Source of the DNA: Sialis fuliginosa
Taxonomy: Eukaryota; Arthropoda; Insecta; Megaloptera; Sialidae
DNA length: 64,000 bases
NCBI GenBank assembly: GCA_961205875.1
Contig: OY540809.1
Span: forward strand, 24,006,267-24,070,266
Reading direction: 5' to 3'
Shown here: piece after piece, positions 43,858 through 55,117 of the stretch
Layout of the letters: each line of letters opens with the position of its first letter
How positions within the stretch are numbered: the first letter of the stretch is position 1
Position numbers and translations under genes: made by a program
Notes under the pieces: generated by a model
What the model was told of the DNA's origin: nothing
What the model saw: only the letters and a program-made list of their open reading frames with translations
The model's database searches: none

Positions 43858-45280
43858 ATTAGATTTTATATTCTGTAAACTATGTTGAATACTTTAGTAA
43901 AAATATAACATTTTTATTATATTTTTATTAAGATATGCATGTTCCTATACAATAAAGAATTTACCTTCTTTACATTAGATTGAAAAGTAATCTTGTAGCT
44001 ATGTGAAAGAGGCACATACTAGTATACGTACGTCTTTGTGTAATTCATTTTTATTATATAACACTATATGTACCTTCGACAGAATATATTCATTTCTCAG
44101 GAGAAATAAAACGTTATAATAATATGTGTATCCACATTCTAGAAATTGTAACGAAAAAGAGGTTTCGGGATTTTGGTATTTTACGTGAGCTATCAAATTA
44201 GTGTGTCTAAGAAATAAAAATATATTTATATAGTTTTAGAACAGAAAATGCGTATTATACGAAATAATAAAAATATAATGTTAAATTTTGAACACTTATG
44301 TTATTACTTAAGAGATTTGGGGTTTTGTGTTGGTAAACATATGTTGGTATCTCTTCTATAGATGGGATAAAATATCCGAGATCCGCGGATAATTTTTAGT
44401 GTTCGCCGTACCGAAATCTAGCTATTAAACTGTTTGACCTAGAATGCTGTGATTTGGATTAATTATAGTAAATGGTGTACTAATAATAATTAACCTGAGT
44501 TATAAAAATAACATGTTAACTCAAATAATTCAAAGAATTTATATATCTTAACGTTTTGTTATGATTAAAATCGTTAATTTTATTTTTCTAAAAAATTGTA
44601 AAAAATAGTAAAAAAAAATCTGAATAAATTGTAAGAATAAAAGAAAATTATTAGTGCTGTCTCCACGAACTTATTTTTTCAAAAATAGATGGATCCGACC
44701 TTTTAATTTTCTTTTAGTCATGAATGTAGTAAGTATTGTTAAACTATTTTTTTTTAATTCCGGATTTTGATGGAATTACCTATTTTAACATTTCCCTGAA
44801 ATCATTCTGACTATTTTCGCCATGTCTCCGTGTCGGTTTGTGCGCTGTAACTAAAATACGACAAATCGAAGAAGGGTGAAATTTTATATTTAAGATTAAT
44901 TTTGGTTTTGAAAGAAAGCTCCGATTTTGAAAACGATTTTTCAACTGGAAACGGATGTTTACTGCTGTTAATTTTGTAATTTTTTGTTTTACTATTATCT
45001 ATAATATTATTATCTACATTTGGTATCCTATTATATCTTGTATTATTTTTCCAGAACTATTTTTTTGTTAAAATTAGAAACGTGTACACTATTCAATGTT
45101 AACATTTCGTATAAGAAAGTACATTGGCATCCATGGCAGATTTTAGATATCTATTATTTGAATAGATATCTAAAAAAACTCTTTAAAAAGCACATTGGAT
45201 TTTTTTTTAATAAAGTGAGGATTTAGTAAACATTAGTATCTATTGTTTAGTTCTCAATGAAAATGCAGATAAATATAATA
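43858..45280. other. No gene; one hAT-like end near 44365
   Basis: 'atagatgggataaaatatccgagatccgcgg' at 44360-44390 resembles a TAGGGATG-type hAT end, without a partner. The rest is AT-rich with short frames (43999-44196 minus, 45020-45226 plus) that show no features. Confidence 0.4.
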
Positions 45281-45851
45281 CAGGGTTACTGGTAATTCGA
45301 TACATTTCTTTTAAGGGGTAATAGTAGAGATAACAAGTAACCATTTGAACCCAATATTGCCTTATACAAATGTTAACCGTTACTGAGATATTTAAAATTT
45401 TAGAATTTTTCAAAAATTTCAACTTTAAACTCATTTTTTTTTTTTAATACACAGTTTTTATTTTATTTTGCTTCTGATACTCAGACAATATGCCGGTACT
45501 TTGTTAGAAAGAACAAAATGAGTACAATTTACTTAAACTTCGACACAGTGCCTCGAAACTCTAACACTTCGATATTTTTTATAAGTTTTTTTTTGTTTAA
45601 AATGCAAATTCTCCAAAAAAATCACTAACTAATTTAATGTACAAAGTCTTTTAAAAACTTCCTTATCTTTCTAGCTATCCAATGAGATACAAATGTTATT
45701 TAAAAAAACTCTCTACTTAGGAGGAATAAGTCTCAGAAACGAAACAGATCGCAAATTGTTAAAATAGCACGCGGGGGTTATTTACACAAACGTGTTGATT
45801 TTAACAAAATAAAACAAACATCTGGTTTGAAAAAAATAACTTTTATTATTT

Positions 45852-45968
45852 TTACAAATCCTGCTCAACTTGAGAACCTCTATTTTTAATGCAGGCTCTA
45901 CATCTACGCCGTACTTCAGTCCTGGTGACTCTTGATATCAGAATATTTCTAGCTATCCAACGAAATAA
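45852..45968 (-). pseudogene. Transposase C-terminus remnant in left arm of F4
   Basis: On the minus strand an open frame reads WIARNILISRVTRTEV then RRRCRACIKNRGSQVEQDL and a TAA stop (45852-45854). Arg-rich C-termini of this shape ('VRRR..RCI...GG..E..L') are, as I recall, common at the ends of Tc1/mariner-type transposases. The piece is about 38 codons and non-functional. The identification is by pattern only. Confidence 0.5.
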
Positions 45969-46277
45969 AAATGTTTTAAATTTTTACGCATACAATAATA
46001 AAAACTTCTATGACAAAACTGATACTATCATAGATAAGTAAACAAACAAACGAAAACACATTTTAATTGTTGCACAAAATCACAACAATTAAAAATTTCA
46101 CATGCATACAGACAGCGGTAAATTCAAAATACAGCAAAATTTTTCATCCTTTTCATATAAAGTTATCATATCCTAATATGCGCTTTCTGTGATAGTAGTT
46201 TTTATTATTGTATGCGTAAAAATTTAAAACATTTTTATTTCGTTGGATAGCTAGAAATAATCTGATATCAAGAGTCT

Positions 46278-46343
46278 GAAGTACGGCGTAAATGTAGAGC
46301 CTACATTAAAAATAGAGGTTCTCAAATTGAGGAGGATTTGTAA
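46278..46343 (+). pseudogene. Transposase C-terminus remnant in right arm of F4
   Basis: The mirrored frame reads EVRRKCRAYIKNRGSQIEED then Leu and a stop (46341-46343). It is broken just upstream by a small deletion relative to the other arm, where VTRTEV is intact. Base changes between the arms include both silent and replacement types. Confidence 0.5.
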
Positions 46344-46884
46344 AAATAATAAAAGTTATTTTTTTCAAACCAGATGTTTGTTTTATTTTGTTAAAATCAA
46401 CACGTTTGTGTAAATAACCCCCGCGTGCTATTTTAACAATTTGCGAGATTTAAAAAAAATAACATTTGTATCTCATTGGATAGCTAGAAAGATAAGGAAG
46501 TTTTTAAAAGACTTTGTACATTAAATTAGTTAGTGATTTTTTTGGAGAATTTGCATTTTAAACAAAAAAAAACTTATAAAAAATATCGAAGTGTTAGAGT
46601 TTCGAGGCACTGTGTCGAAGTTTAAGTAAATTGTACTAATTTTGTTCTTTCTAACAAAGTACCGGCATATTGTCTGAGTATCAGAAGCAAAATAAAATAA
46701 AAACTGTGTATTAAAAAAAAAAAAATGAGTTTAAAGTTGAAATTTTTGAAAAATTCTAAAATTTTAAATATCTCAGTAACGGTTAACATTTGTATAAGGC
46801 AATATTGGGTTCAAATGGTTACTTGCCATCTCTACTATTACCCCTTAAAAGAAATGTATCGAATTACCAGTAACCCTGTATATA

Positions 46885-47633
46885 CAGGGTGGAGCATTTA
46901 AAGTGTTAATTATCTCAGAACCATCGCATATTTGAAAAAAAATGTTCAATCAAAAAATGTTTGGTTGTAAGGGGGTAATCGAATAGTAATATTTATTTGC
47001 TATTTTAACGTGGCCTTTAAGGATATTTGAAGGTCAAGGAACCTATAGTTTTTATTGAGTAATCTTATTCTACGTGAAAAAACACGAATCATTCATTGAA
47101 AACTTTTTTTTAAACATCCCAAGCTTTCCAAGGTATCTTACAAAATAATTCGAGATTTTGAATTTTCAAGAATTTTTTACTCAGAAACCATAAACTTAAA
47201 AAAAAGTACAAGATACCAAAAATGTTTATTTTGGTCAAATGAAACATGGAGAATTATTTTAGATTTTTTTTAACATTTCGTACTTTTTTTTGTTTTTGCT
47301 AAAATAAAATAAATAGAAAAAGTTTTTAAAAGTTTTAAAATTTTTTAAAATAATTTCTCATACCTTGGAAATCTTGGGTTGTTCAAAAAAAAGTTTTCAA
47401 TTAATGATTCGTGTTTTTTCACGTAGAATAAGATTACTCAATAAAAACTATAGGTTCCTATTTAAAAAAATGATGTTGACCTTCAAATATCCTTGAAGGC
47501 CACGTTAAAATAGCAAATAAATATTACTATTCGATTACCCCCTTACAACCAAACATTTTTTGTTGAAACATTTTTTTCAAATATGCGATGGTTCTGAGGT
47601 AATCAACTGTAACACTTTAAATGTCCCACCCTG
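46885..47633. mobile_element. Foldback F5, 749 bp, directly abutting F4
   Basis: The left end CAGGGTGGAGCATTTAAAGT pairs with the right end ACTTTAAATGTCCCACCCTG. TA flanks both sides (46883-46884, 47634-47635). Only TATATA separates it from F4. The arms ('cagaaccatcgcatatttgaa', 'ggccttcaaggatatttgaaggtcaa') run to about 47215 and 47265. It has no coding capacity. Confidence 0.95.
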
Positions 47634-48235
47634 TATATAAATATAAATGTATTGAAATATAATAATATTCTGTATCTGATGATTTAACGTGAATACCAAA
47701 AAACAAACGCATATAATATTTAAAATTGTGACATGAAGTACCAAAACAGTAATAATATTGATTTATAAATGGGGGGTTCTATTATAGATGAAGTTAATAT
47801 CTGCACTATATTTCTTCACGAAAAATACGACAACAATATAAATTCTGCTGTAGTACCGAAGCAATGTCAAGCATCAGAAATAATTCCAGAAAGAATAGCA
47901 TATTTTCGAAGTCATCAGTATTTTCCAACAAACATATATGAATTCTTTCGGACAGAAACGTGAGGAAATGGTAACTTTTATACCGGCCACAACAGTGAAA
48001 CGGAGATATCGGTTGGACCAGTGGTACTTTATATTTTTATGTGACTTAAAATTTACTTAGATTTGGATTTTTAATGGGCAATTTAAATTATGTTTTCATG
48101 TCGTTTGAATCGTTATCAAAGATGGATTATTGGTAGAATTATGGTTGTAGTATTAGATTATTTTTTTTCTGGGTTAGTTATTAACCGAGAGACAGGGATT
48201 AGATATTATAAAGGCGTTAGAATAAATTTGGAGAG
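47634..48235. other. No gene recognised
   Basis: The 64-codon plus-strand frame at 47769-47963 is unassigned and lies between two foldbacks. No repeats were recognised. Confidence 0.4.
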
Positions 48236-49061
48236 ATTTTTATGAACATTTTAATCAACGCAGTCAAATATCTCGAAAAGTAAGCGAAATTGAGAAAAAC
48301 GTTTGCTTGGTTTCAAGGGGGACAAACAGTGGTGACCTTGCGGTTGACCTTCAAATTATTTTCAAGGTCAAATCAAGGTCAACTTTGATTTTTTAAATGG
48401 AAACCTATATTTTTTATTGTATATTCGTATTCTACGTAAAAAAATGAGTATCTTTAGTAGGAAATTTTTTTCTTAAAAATGCTTTCTTCTCTTGGTGGAG
48501 GGAGCTGTAAGATTTATCAACTAACTCAAATATCTGAAAAAAAGTTGCACCTAATAGCTCAAACTACTTTTAGCATTACCCAGGCGTGGACGTAGTAGTT
48601 GTATGTTTCCTTTGGGATGCTTTTTTAATGTGAGTCCTCTTGCCTCTTACTTTAAAAAAGCACCCCAAAAGAAACACAACTACTACGTCCACGCCGTTGT
48701 TTCTGGGTAATGCTAAAAGTAGTTTGAGCTATTAGGTGCAACTTTTTTTCAGATATTTGAGTTCGTTGATAAATTTTACAGCGCCCTCCACCAAGAGAAG
48801 AAAGCATTTTTAAGAAAAAATTTCCCTACTAGAGATACTCATTTTTTCACGTAGAATACGAATATACAATAAAAAATATAGGTTTCCATTTAAAAAATCA
48901 AAGTTGACCTTGATTTGACCTTGAAAATAATTTGAAGGTCAACCGCAAGATCACCACTGTTTGTCCCCCTTGAAACCAAGCAACTTTTGTTTGAAACGTT
49001 TTTCTCAATTTCGCTTACTTTTCGAGATATTTGACTGCGTTGATTAAAATGACTCATCCTG
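48236..49061. mobile_element. Foldback F6, left tip lost
   Basis: The right end is 'tgattaaaatgactcatcctg' followed by TA. The left arm begins at 'gaacattttaatcaacgcagtc', so the CAGGATGAG tip has decayed. The arms pair through 'ggtgaccttgcggttgacc', 'tcttctcttggtgga' and 'aactactacgtccacgcc' to a centre near 48640, almost without a spacer. A region of GGTCAA repeats lies in each arm. The 67-codon frame at 48890-49093 is arm sequence. Confidence 0.9.
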
Positions 49062-49063
49062 TA

Positions 49064-49215
49064 TATATATATATTATATGTATTTTCGGGCATAACTCCG
49101 ACAAATATACACCGATTAGGATGATTTTTTTGTTTGAAAAATATAGGTACTCCCGAGGTAGTCCCATAAAAATTTATCAGAATCCTATCATGGAGTTTGT
49201 TTTTGAACTCGGTTT
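49064..49215 (+). repeat. R1 dispersed repeat, body copy
   Basis: 'tatgtattttcgggcataactccgacaaatatacaccgatt', 'ctcccgaggtagtccc', 'ttatcagaatcctatcatgg' and 'gaactcggtttta' follow the R1 order. It begins right after the TA at the edge of F6. Confidence 0.7.
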
Positions 49216-50014
49216 TATTTTTGTCTTAAACCGTTTTATATGTTAATTAAAACTTTTGAAAAAAATAGCTTGAAAACTTATTTTTACCAAGCTTTAGATA
49301 ACTAATTTACCTCCAAATTTAAAAATGTTATAATAATGGATCATTCCATTGAAGATTACACCTGACCAACAAACATAAATTGATATAAATCACTTAACTT
49401 TTAGGTTTAAAGTATTTTAAAGTTCCATAGTAGTCCAAATATACGAATATTAAATCTCATTTTTTGTATTTTTTTAGTTTAAAAAATGATTTTAACTCCA
49501 ACTATTATTGGTACCATTTTGTTGAAATTGGCAACCCTTTTTCCTCCATTGCATTGCAGCAAAGCGTTCTGATTTGACACTTCAGGTTCGTGCATTTAAT
49601 TATCTTGTGAAGTGCAAAAATTTTTTAACAAAGGGAAGTTACCTTTAAATTAACCATCATTTGAAAATTCTGTTTTTTGTGTCCGAAAACATCAATAAGT
49701 TGAATTTAACCATACACTATAAGAGCTATAATTTGCCAAACAACATTTAAATTACCTACCTAACAAAAATGAATCAGAACAAAAAGTAAAAATAACTTTT
49801 GTTCTATTTAAATTTAAAAGTTAATTATTGAAAACAAAATAAATAATTGACAATCAAAATAATACCGGCCTGTGATCATTCCCTCTGCCCTGCGTCTACT
49901 TGACACGCTCCCTCCTTACAGCACGCCGCGACCCGGGTCGCCATCGCGCGATTAATATGTTCCCGTATGTATATTTATTTCGATAAGGATTAATGTTTTG
50001 CAGGTATAAGTCTT
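49216..50014. other. No gene; GC-richer patch at 49880-49960
   Basis: 'ctctgccctgcgtctacttgacacgctccc' and 'acgccgcgacccgggtcgccatcgcgcg' contrast strongly with the AT background. No frame, repeat or second copy was found. The remainder is AT-rich. Confidence 0.4.
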
Positions 50015-50525
50015 AAAGCTTATAGTATTTTCGAAGTTCGATATAAATAAAATATATGTATATAGTTTGAGTACCACTGCAATAGTGTCAATTTATATGT
50101 GAGTACTACATATAAAAAAAAAGAATCAGTTATCTGTGAATTCATTATGGAGACGGGTCAAAGCTTAAAGTATTTTCGAAGTACGATATAAGTAAAATAT
50201 ATTTAGTTTGAATACCACTGCAACATCGTCAATATAAATGTGAGTAGGTACTACATATAAAAAGGTGAATCAGTTATCTGCGAATTCATTATAGAAACGG
50301 ATCAAAGTTTCAAGTATTATCGAAGTACGATATAAGTAAAATATATATTTAGTTTGATTACCACTGCAACAGTTTCAATATATATGTGAGGACTACATAT
50401 ATAAAAAGATGATTCAGTTATCTGTGAATTCATTATAGAGACGGGTCAAAGCTTAAAGTATTTTCGAAGTACGATATAAGTAAAATATATATTTAGTTTG
50501 AGTACTACTGCAACAGTATGCTCAT
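50015..50525. repeat. Tandem array, 144-145-bp unit, three and a half copies
   Basis: Units start with AAAGCTTAAAGTATTTTCGA at 50015, 50160, 50304 and 50448. Each contains 'tacgatataagtaaaatatat', 'agtttgagtaccactgcaacag', 'tatgtgagtactacatata' and 'cagttatctgtgaattcattat'. The copies are closely similar. It has the scale of a small satellite. Confidence 0.9.
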
Positions 50526-50782
50526 ATAAAGATCCTATAGTGTTGGAATGCTCATATACACACAAGATAATATTATGATTATAGCTTGAAATTCAGCGGT
50601 TTTTTTCATTTCCTCTTCACGTATTTTCCAAGAGAAAAGCGGCGAAATTGTTTTTGATAGGAAATATATGATGAGACAGTGGTGGGAGGTTTGAATTTCG
50701 TGTTAGATATGTAGTAGAATCTATAGGAAATGACAATTTGAATGCCCCAAATGCTATTGATGCGCTTTGTTACATATAAAAA
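50526..50782. other. No feature recognised
   Basis: An 82-codon minus-strand frame (50606-50854) overlaps this stretch and the neighbouring X fragment. It has no recognisable domain. Confidence 0.35.
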
Positions 50783-50868
50783 AAAACATCTGCCAAGTAA
50801 ATGCACAGTGCTTCCTAATGCTAAATTCATCAAAGGTAGTTTATTATTAAACAAATTTAATAAAAAAT
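50783..50868 (+). mobile_element. Repeat family X, copy 4, 5' fragment
   Basis: An A run and CATCTGCCAAGTAAATGCAC are followed by 'agtgcttcctaatgctaaattcatcaaaggtagtt'. The similarity stops after 'aacaaatttaataaaa', so only the first 80 or so bases are present. Confidence 0.75.
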
Positions 50869-50914
50869 GACATTATCAAACGTTATCTGTTTTATTCAGA
50901 AGAAAAAGCGACTT

Positions 50915-51200
50915 AAGGTACTGCCACTAGTCTTGGATCATACCCCAGTGTTGGATTCTTGTTGAATTAAATGTAAATTAGAAATATTTGTTGACATTTG
51001 ATTACTGCGATTACTGAATCATAATCTATAGACACTTAACTGTAAAATAGCTTAATTTGATAACAATCGGCCAATGGGTTTCAAAATGATGGACATTTAA
51101 ACTAATTATTATTAGTATCATCTATTTATTAATTATATTAATAGCATCTGCTTTAAATTGTTTTATATATTACGATTCTTCTTGATTTTAATTTCAATTG
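50915..51200. mobile_element. MITE family A, copy 5, right-truncated
   Basis: The left end AAGGTACTGCCACTAGTCTT and the interior 'actgaatcataatctatagacacttaactgtaaaa', 'acaatcggccaatggg' match the copies at 30431 and 42851. No right terminal repeat is found. Confidence 0.8.
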
Positions 51201-52739
51201 TTTGTCATAGCATAAAATATACTATAAGTAAGTATGTAGGTGTTTTCTTTTCCCAAAAATAATTAAAATACTTTATACATAAAATCTAGTTTAGTGTAAA
51301 TAAAAATTTGTGAAATCTTTTGAAGCATTAAAAGTTGAAAAATCTCAAGTGGCACTTATAAAATATAAAAGTTCTGGAAAAGGAAAAAAAATAATAAACT
51401 TTATACTGCTCCTAACATCTATATTGTAAAGATGATATTTTTATACGAATATGATAACATTTCAATATATTTTCATATAATGTTGACATAAAAAAAAATA
51501 TATTTTTTAAATGTATATTCATTGAATGTTATTTTTACACGATTGTAATTATATATAATCTAAAATTAATATCTAATAGGTAGGTATTGTAGATGTGCGC
51601 CTCCTATTTTTGAAGAGTGTCACTAAATTGCAAGACTTTCTTTTACATTTCAGAATATACCAAATAAATAATAATTTAATTTACAGCAAAGAAAAAAATA
51701 TTTATTTAAATAATGGATTTTATGTATTTTAAAATTTTAATAAAAATCAATAACAATCGAAAATTTGAGATTTATAACTCTTTAAGTAAGAGTAAATACG
51801 TTTATTGAAAATAAATAAAAAACTCTTTATAGTACCAAATATCTTGAAATTATAGGATAGGTGACGGAATTATTGGATAGCTTATAAAATATAGATGAAT
51901 GATATTTTAATTAAAAATATTTTTACTTCTCTACTAGTGGAGTTATATTAGCCAAATTTTGTTTTAATAAGGAACTGAACGGAAGGAGCAATTTTTTTAT
52001 TAACTTGTACAAGGATCACATTGAATACGTGCCTGAAATCTTTGGTTGACTTCCGGAAGGCAATTTTTTTGGATTTTTTTGAAAAAATGTTTTTTTTACG
52101 GTTTCTCTTGTACATTTAAAAAAAATATCTACATTTCTATTCGCCGGATTGCAAAACTAAAAAATCCATTGTCTTCGTTATTAATTTCCCTCAAAACTGA
52201 ATAGTTAAAAAATCTTACATAAACCTTAAAAAAATAACAAAACCAAAACCAATAGTAAATGTATTTTAATACAATTTTGGAAAATATATTCCTTATGATT
52301 ATAAATACGTGAGCCAAATTTCAAATCAAAAAGTAAAAACGGCTAAAAAACGCATTAAAAAATCAAAATTGGCTGGTTGATAACCTGTGGACAAAATATG
52401 GCAGAGGGACATTCGTTTTTGCGATAGTACCAAAGAAAATTTTACTAATGTAAAAACTTGATTTTTTGCATTTTTGTTTTTTGATTTTTTCCAAAGTTGC
52501 TATTTTTTTTGCATATACAACATTTTTTTTCTGCGTTTATTTTGAAAGTAAGTAAAAATAATTAAAATATTTTATTTGCTAAAATCAATAATACTGAGCA
52601 AAAAATAACAATTTTAGAAAAAATCCAGTAATTGTAAGAATATTTCTACTAAAATCTATTTCTCAAATACTTTCAGCATTTATATACCTTTTGATACTTA
52701 TAGTATATGAACTTAGTATATTAATAACTAGCTTTTAAA
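51201..52739. other. AT-rich, no gene or repeat recognised
   Basis: About 1.5 kb without terminal repeats or credible frames. A phrase near 52330-52400 ('aaacggctaaaaaacgcattaaaaaatc') has no copy elsewhere here. Confidence 0.45.
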
Positions 52740-52998
52740 TAATACAGGTAGATAATACAGATTCCTGTTATGATATAGTCGATAAAACAGGTTTTCGCTG
52801 GATTTCTACGCCAAAAAAGTACAAATATAACACACCCATTTTTTGTCTAATCAATTTTCGGGATATGAAGTAGCATATGTCCTTCCTCAGGATGCAAGCT
52901 ATCTCCTTGCCAAATTACATCAAGATCGGTTCAGCGGCGAAAAGTTAACAAACAGATAGACAGATAGAGACACTTTCGCATTTATAATATTAGTATGG
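52740..52998 (+). mobile_element. Retroposon R2 copy with intact 3' end
   Basis: 'gtagataatacagattcctgttatgatatagtcgataaaac', 'atgtccttcctcaggatgcaagctatctccttgcc', 'catcaagatcggttcagcgg', 'cagatagacagatagag' and the end 'cgcatttataatattagtatggatt' are all present. This copy gives the uninterrupted 3' end used to interpret 5934-8925. Confidence 0.8.
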
Positions 52999-53056
52999 AT
53001 TCATATTTTTTTTAGATTATGCAAGTTTTTGATGTAACTTTTACTTTTATATTACA

Positions 53057-53075
53057 CCATTTGAGAATCACTGGT
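53057..53075 (-). mobile_element. Solitary hAT-type end (CAGTGATTCTCAAATGG)
   Basis: CACCATTTGAGAATCACTG is the reverse complement of a CAGTG-ATTCTCAAA end, a frequent hAT MITE terminus. Similar ends occur at 53412 and 55619. No element boundaries could be paired. Confidence 0.4.
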
Positions 53076-53571
53076 ATACAGTTTACAATATTTATCCATG
53101 TTGTACATTATGTAGTATATGTAATGACGATGTAAATAACATATATGCAATCTGCACATATTAAATTTTATAATATGGTAAAACGAGAATAACTCGATAA
53201 TTTTAATATAACTTAAAAATAGCATCGCTGTTAAAACTCTACAATAAAAGACCGCAAACATTACATGACATATGACGACCTGGAATCACGGAGAGGGCAA
53301 AATCTCATTTGGGAGAACCAACAGTGGCAATAGATCAGTGGCTTTGCGTGTATAGGTGCATTCGGAAAACTGTGGGAAATATAAGACATTTAAAAAAAAG
53401 ATTGCTTAGATCAGTGCTTCTCAAACGGTGATACTAAATTGTTAGTGATCACTGCTTGCGAGGATAATAGAAAAAGTCTACCAAGAATCGAAAATAAGCA
53501 TTAAAACAACATTACATGTAACATTTTTGGGTTTTCAATAAATTTTTTAAAACTTTGAAATAAGGTACTGG
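53076..53571. other. No gene; hAT-type end CAGTGCTTCTCAAACGG at 53412
   Basis: Apart from the solitary end, which may be followed by the palindrome-like 'gtgatactaaattgttagtgatcac', nothing is recognised. Confidence 0.4.
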
Positions 53572-54117
53572 CACCAGTTATGGCCGCTATAAGAGCAAAG
53601 TTTACTGTTTTTCTAATTGACGGGTTTATTTTTTGTAATTCTCATGAACTCATGTTACTAATGAAACAACTAACTCTTTATTTAATCAATTTAATTACCA
53701 AAGTACGCAAATATAGTTTTTTTTTTAAATTATAGCCTTTTGTTTTATTTATGTTTTTTTCTCCAGTAATGGATAAAGTAAAACCAGTAATGAGTATGCA
53801 GTGATGAACATTTGCTAATGATTACAAAATGATAAGTACTACGACACAAAAGATATAAAAGAAAGAATCGTCAAATTTGAAATAATGTAAAGCAGTTGCT
53901 ATAATATTATAATAATTAATGAATAAATAATACCAATAATTAGTTTAAATGTCCACCATTTTGACACCTATCAAATCACGCTGTAAGACAGTTAAATGTA
54001 TATAGATTAATATTCAGAAATGGTAGTATCAAATATCAACAAATATTTCTAATTCAGTACATTTAATTAAGAAATAGCCGTTACTGGGGTCATATCCAAG
54101 ACTGGTGCCAGAACCTT
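53572..54117. mobile_element. MITE family A, copy 6, complete
   Basis: The ends are AAGGTACTGGCACCAGTTAT and its counterpart 'ccaagactggtgccagaacctt'. The interior matches copy 1 in the same orientation ('ctccagtaatggataaagtaaaaccagtaatgag'). TA lies on each side, but since the surroundings are AT-rich this is weak evidence of a duplication. Confidence 0.85.
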
Positions 54118-54770
54118 ATAATGTCTATTTTCAATCTATGGTAGCTATTTGGTTCCGTATATTTTATTATTTATATTAATAATTAAATAAAACAGTTTAA
54201 GATACTGTGGTTCAGATACTAACGAAACAAACTGACCCGAAATTGAATAACTTTTAAAAACTTTTTTGATTTAATTTATGAATGCACAGTAAAATCTCGC
54301 TATAGTAAACTAATTAGAAGAAAAGGTTATCATTATCGTTACAAAAAGTATTAATTAAGAAATATAGATTCCGGTTACTCTTGGTAAAATAATTAATACT
54401 ATCAATCAACTGTTTTAAAAAATCGTTTTTAGTACAAATTTATTGTAACGTTCGTTAAAACAGAATTGTTTCGATACGATACAGTAACATTACCTAAATT
54501 TTTTTGATGTTTTGTGTAATATTGCAAATATTTGAGTCAAACATTAATGGTAAGTTACTTTTCAAATCTTATTTCTGTATAGATGAAGTTTGTCAAATAA
54601 TTTTAAAGGTTACTTACGCACTGAATCGGACAGATGCTCGTGTATTGATTTAAATAGCAATGATTATTGTTAAAATTAAATAGTTATGATGATTGGCTAA
54701 AATGTATTAAATGCAATCAGTAGTTAGTCATGTTAAAGGACTGCGAAACTTATTTTGCAATAATTGTAAT
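54118..54770. other. AT-rich, nothing recognised
   Basis: No open frame, repeat copy or terminal inverted repeat was identified. Confidence 0.45.
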
Positions 54771-55117
54771 TAGGGTCACCAAACTTTTCGAGAAACGGGC
54801 CGAATCGAATTTTTTAAACATGGGGGGCCGGACGAAAAATATTCTTGTTGGAATCCTATTAGTACATTTATTTACATGTGCAATTAGCTATGTAACTATT
54901 TACATAGCTAATTGCACAGTAGTATGTATCGAAAATAATGGAAAATAAATATTCAAATGTAGATCAATACACATATTTACATGAAATCCTTAAATTATAT
55001 AAAATTAATATTTCTTATATGTATGAAAAATATTTATAATAATAATAATTATAAATTATATATAAAAATCAGGGGCCGGATGAAAAACTTTGGAGGGCCG
55101 TAGTTTGGTGACCGCTG
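54771..55117. mobile_element. hAT-like MITE (TAGGGTCACCAAACT / AGTTTGGTGACCGCTG)
   Basis: The left end TAGGGTCACCAAACT pairs with the right end AGTTTGGTGACCGCTG, and 'gggccg' with 'cggaCgaaaaa' motifs follow inside each. The flanking octamers do not match convincingly. A perfect 18-bp hairpin sits in its centre. Confidence 0.65.
54878..54917. repeat. Perfect 18-bp hairpin with 4-base loop
   Basis: GTGCAATTAGCTATGTAA (54878-54895) is exactly complementary to TTACATAGCTAATTGCAC (54900-54917), with loop CTAT. It is too short for a typical miRNA precursor. No equivalent exists elsewhere in the window. Confidence 0.9.

Larger units (their letters stand above)
45281..46878. mobile_element. Large foldback F4, arms about 780 bp, carrying transposase C-termini
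   Basis: The left end CAGGGTTACTGGTAATTCGA and right end TCGAATTACCAGTAACCCTG are perfectly complementary. TA flanks both sides (45279-45280, 46879-46880). The arms pair to about 46060 and 46105. In both arms a short frame outside-in encodes the same transposase-like C-terminus, followed by its stop. This suggests that the 3' end of a Tc1/mariner element was duplicated in inverted orientation. Confidence 0.95.

Noticed and set aside
50015..50525. CRISPR or enhancer array
   Set aside because: A simple head-to-tail tandem repeat of 144 bp with no unique spacers.
54878..54917. miRNA precursor
   Set aside because: The stem is only 18 bp with a 4-base loop, too short for a standard precursor, and it sits in a MITE.
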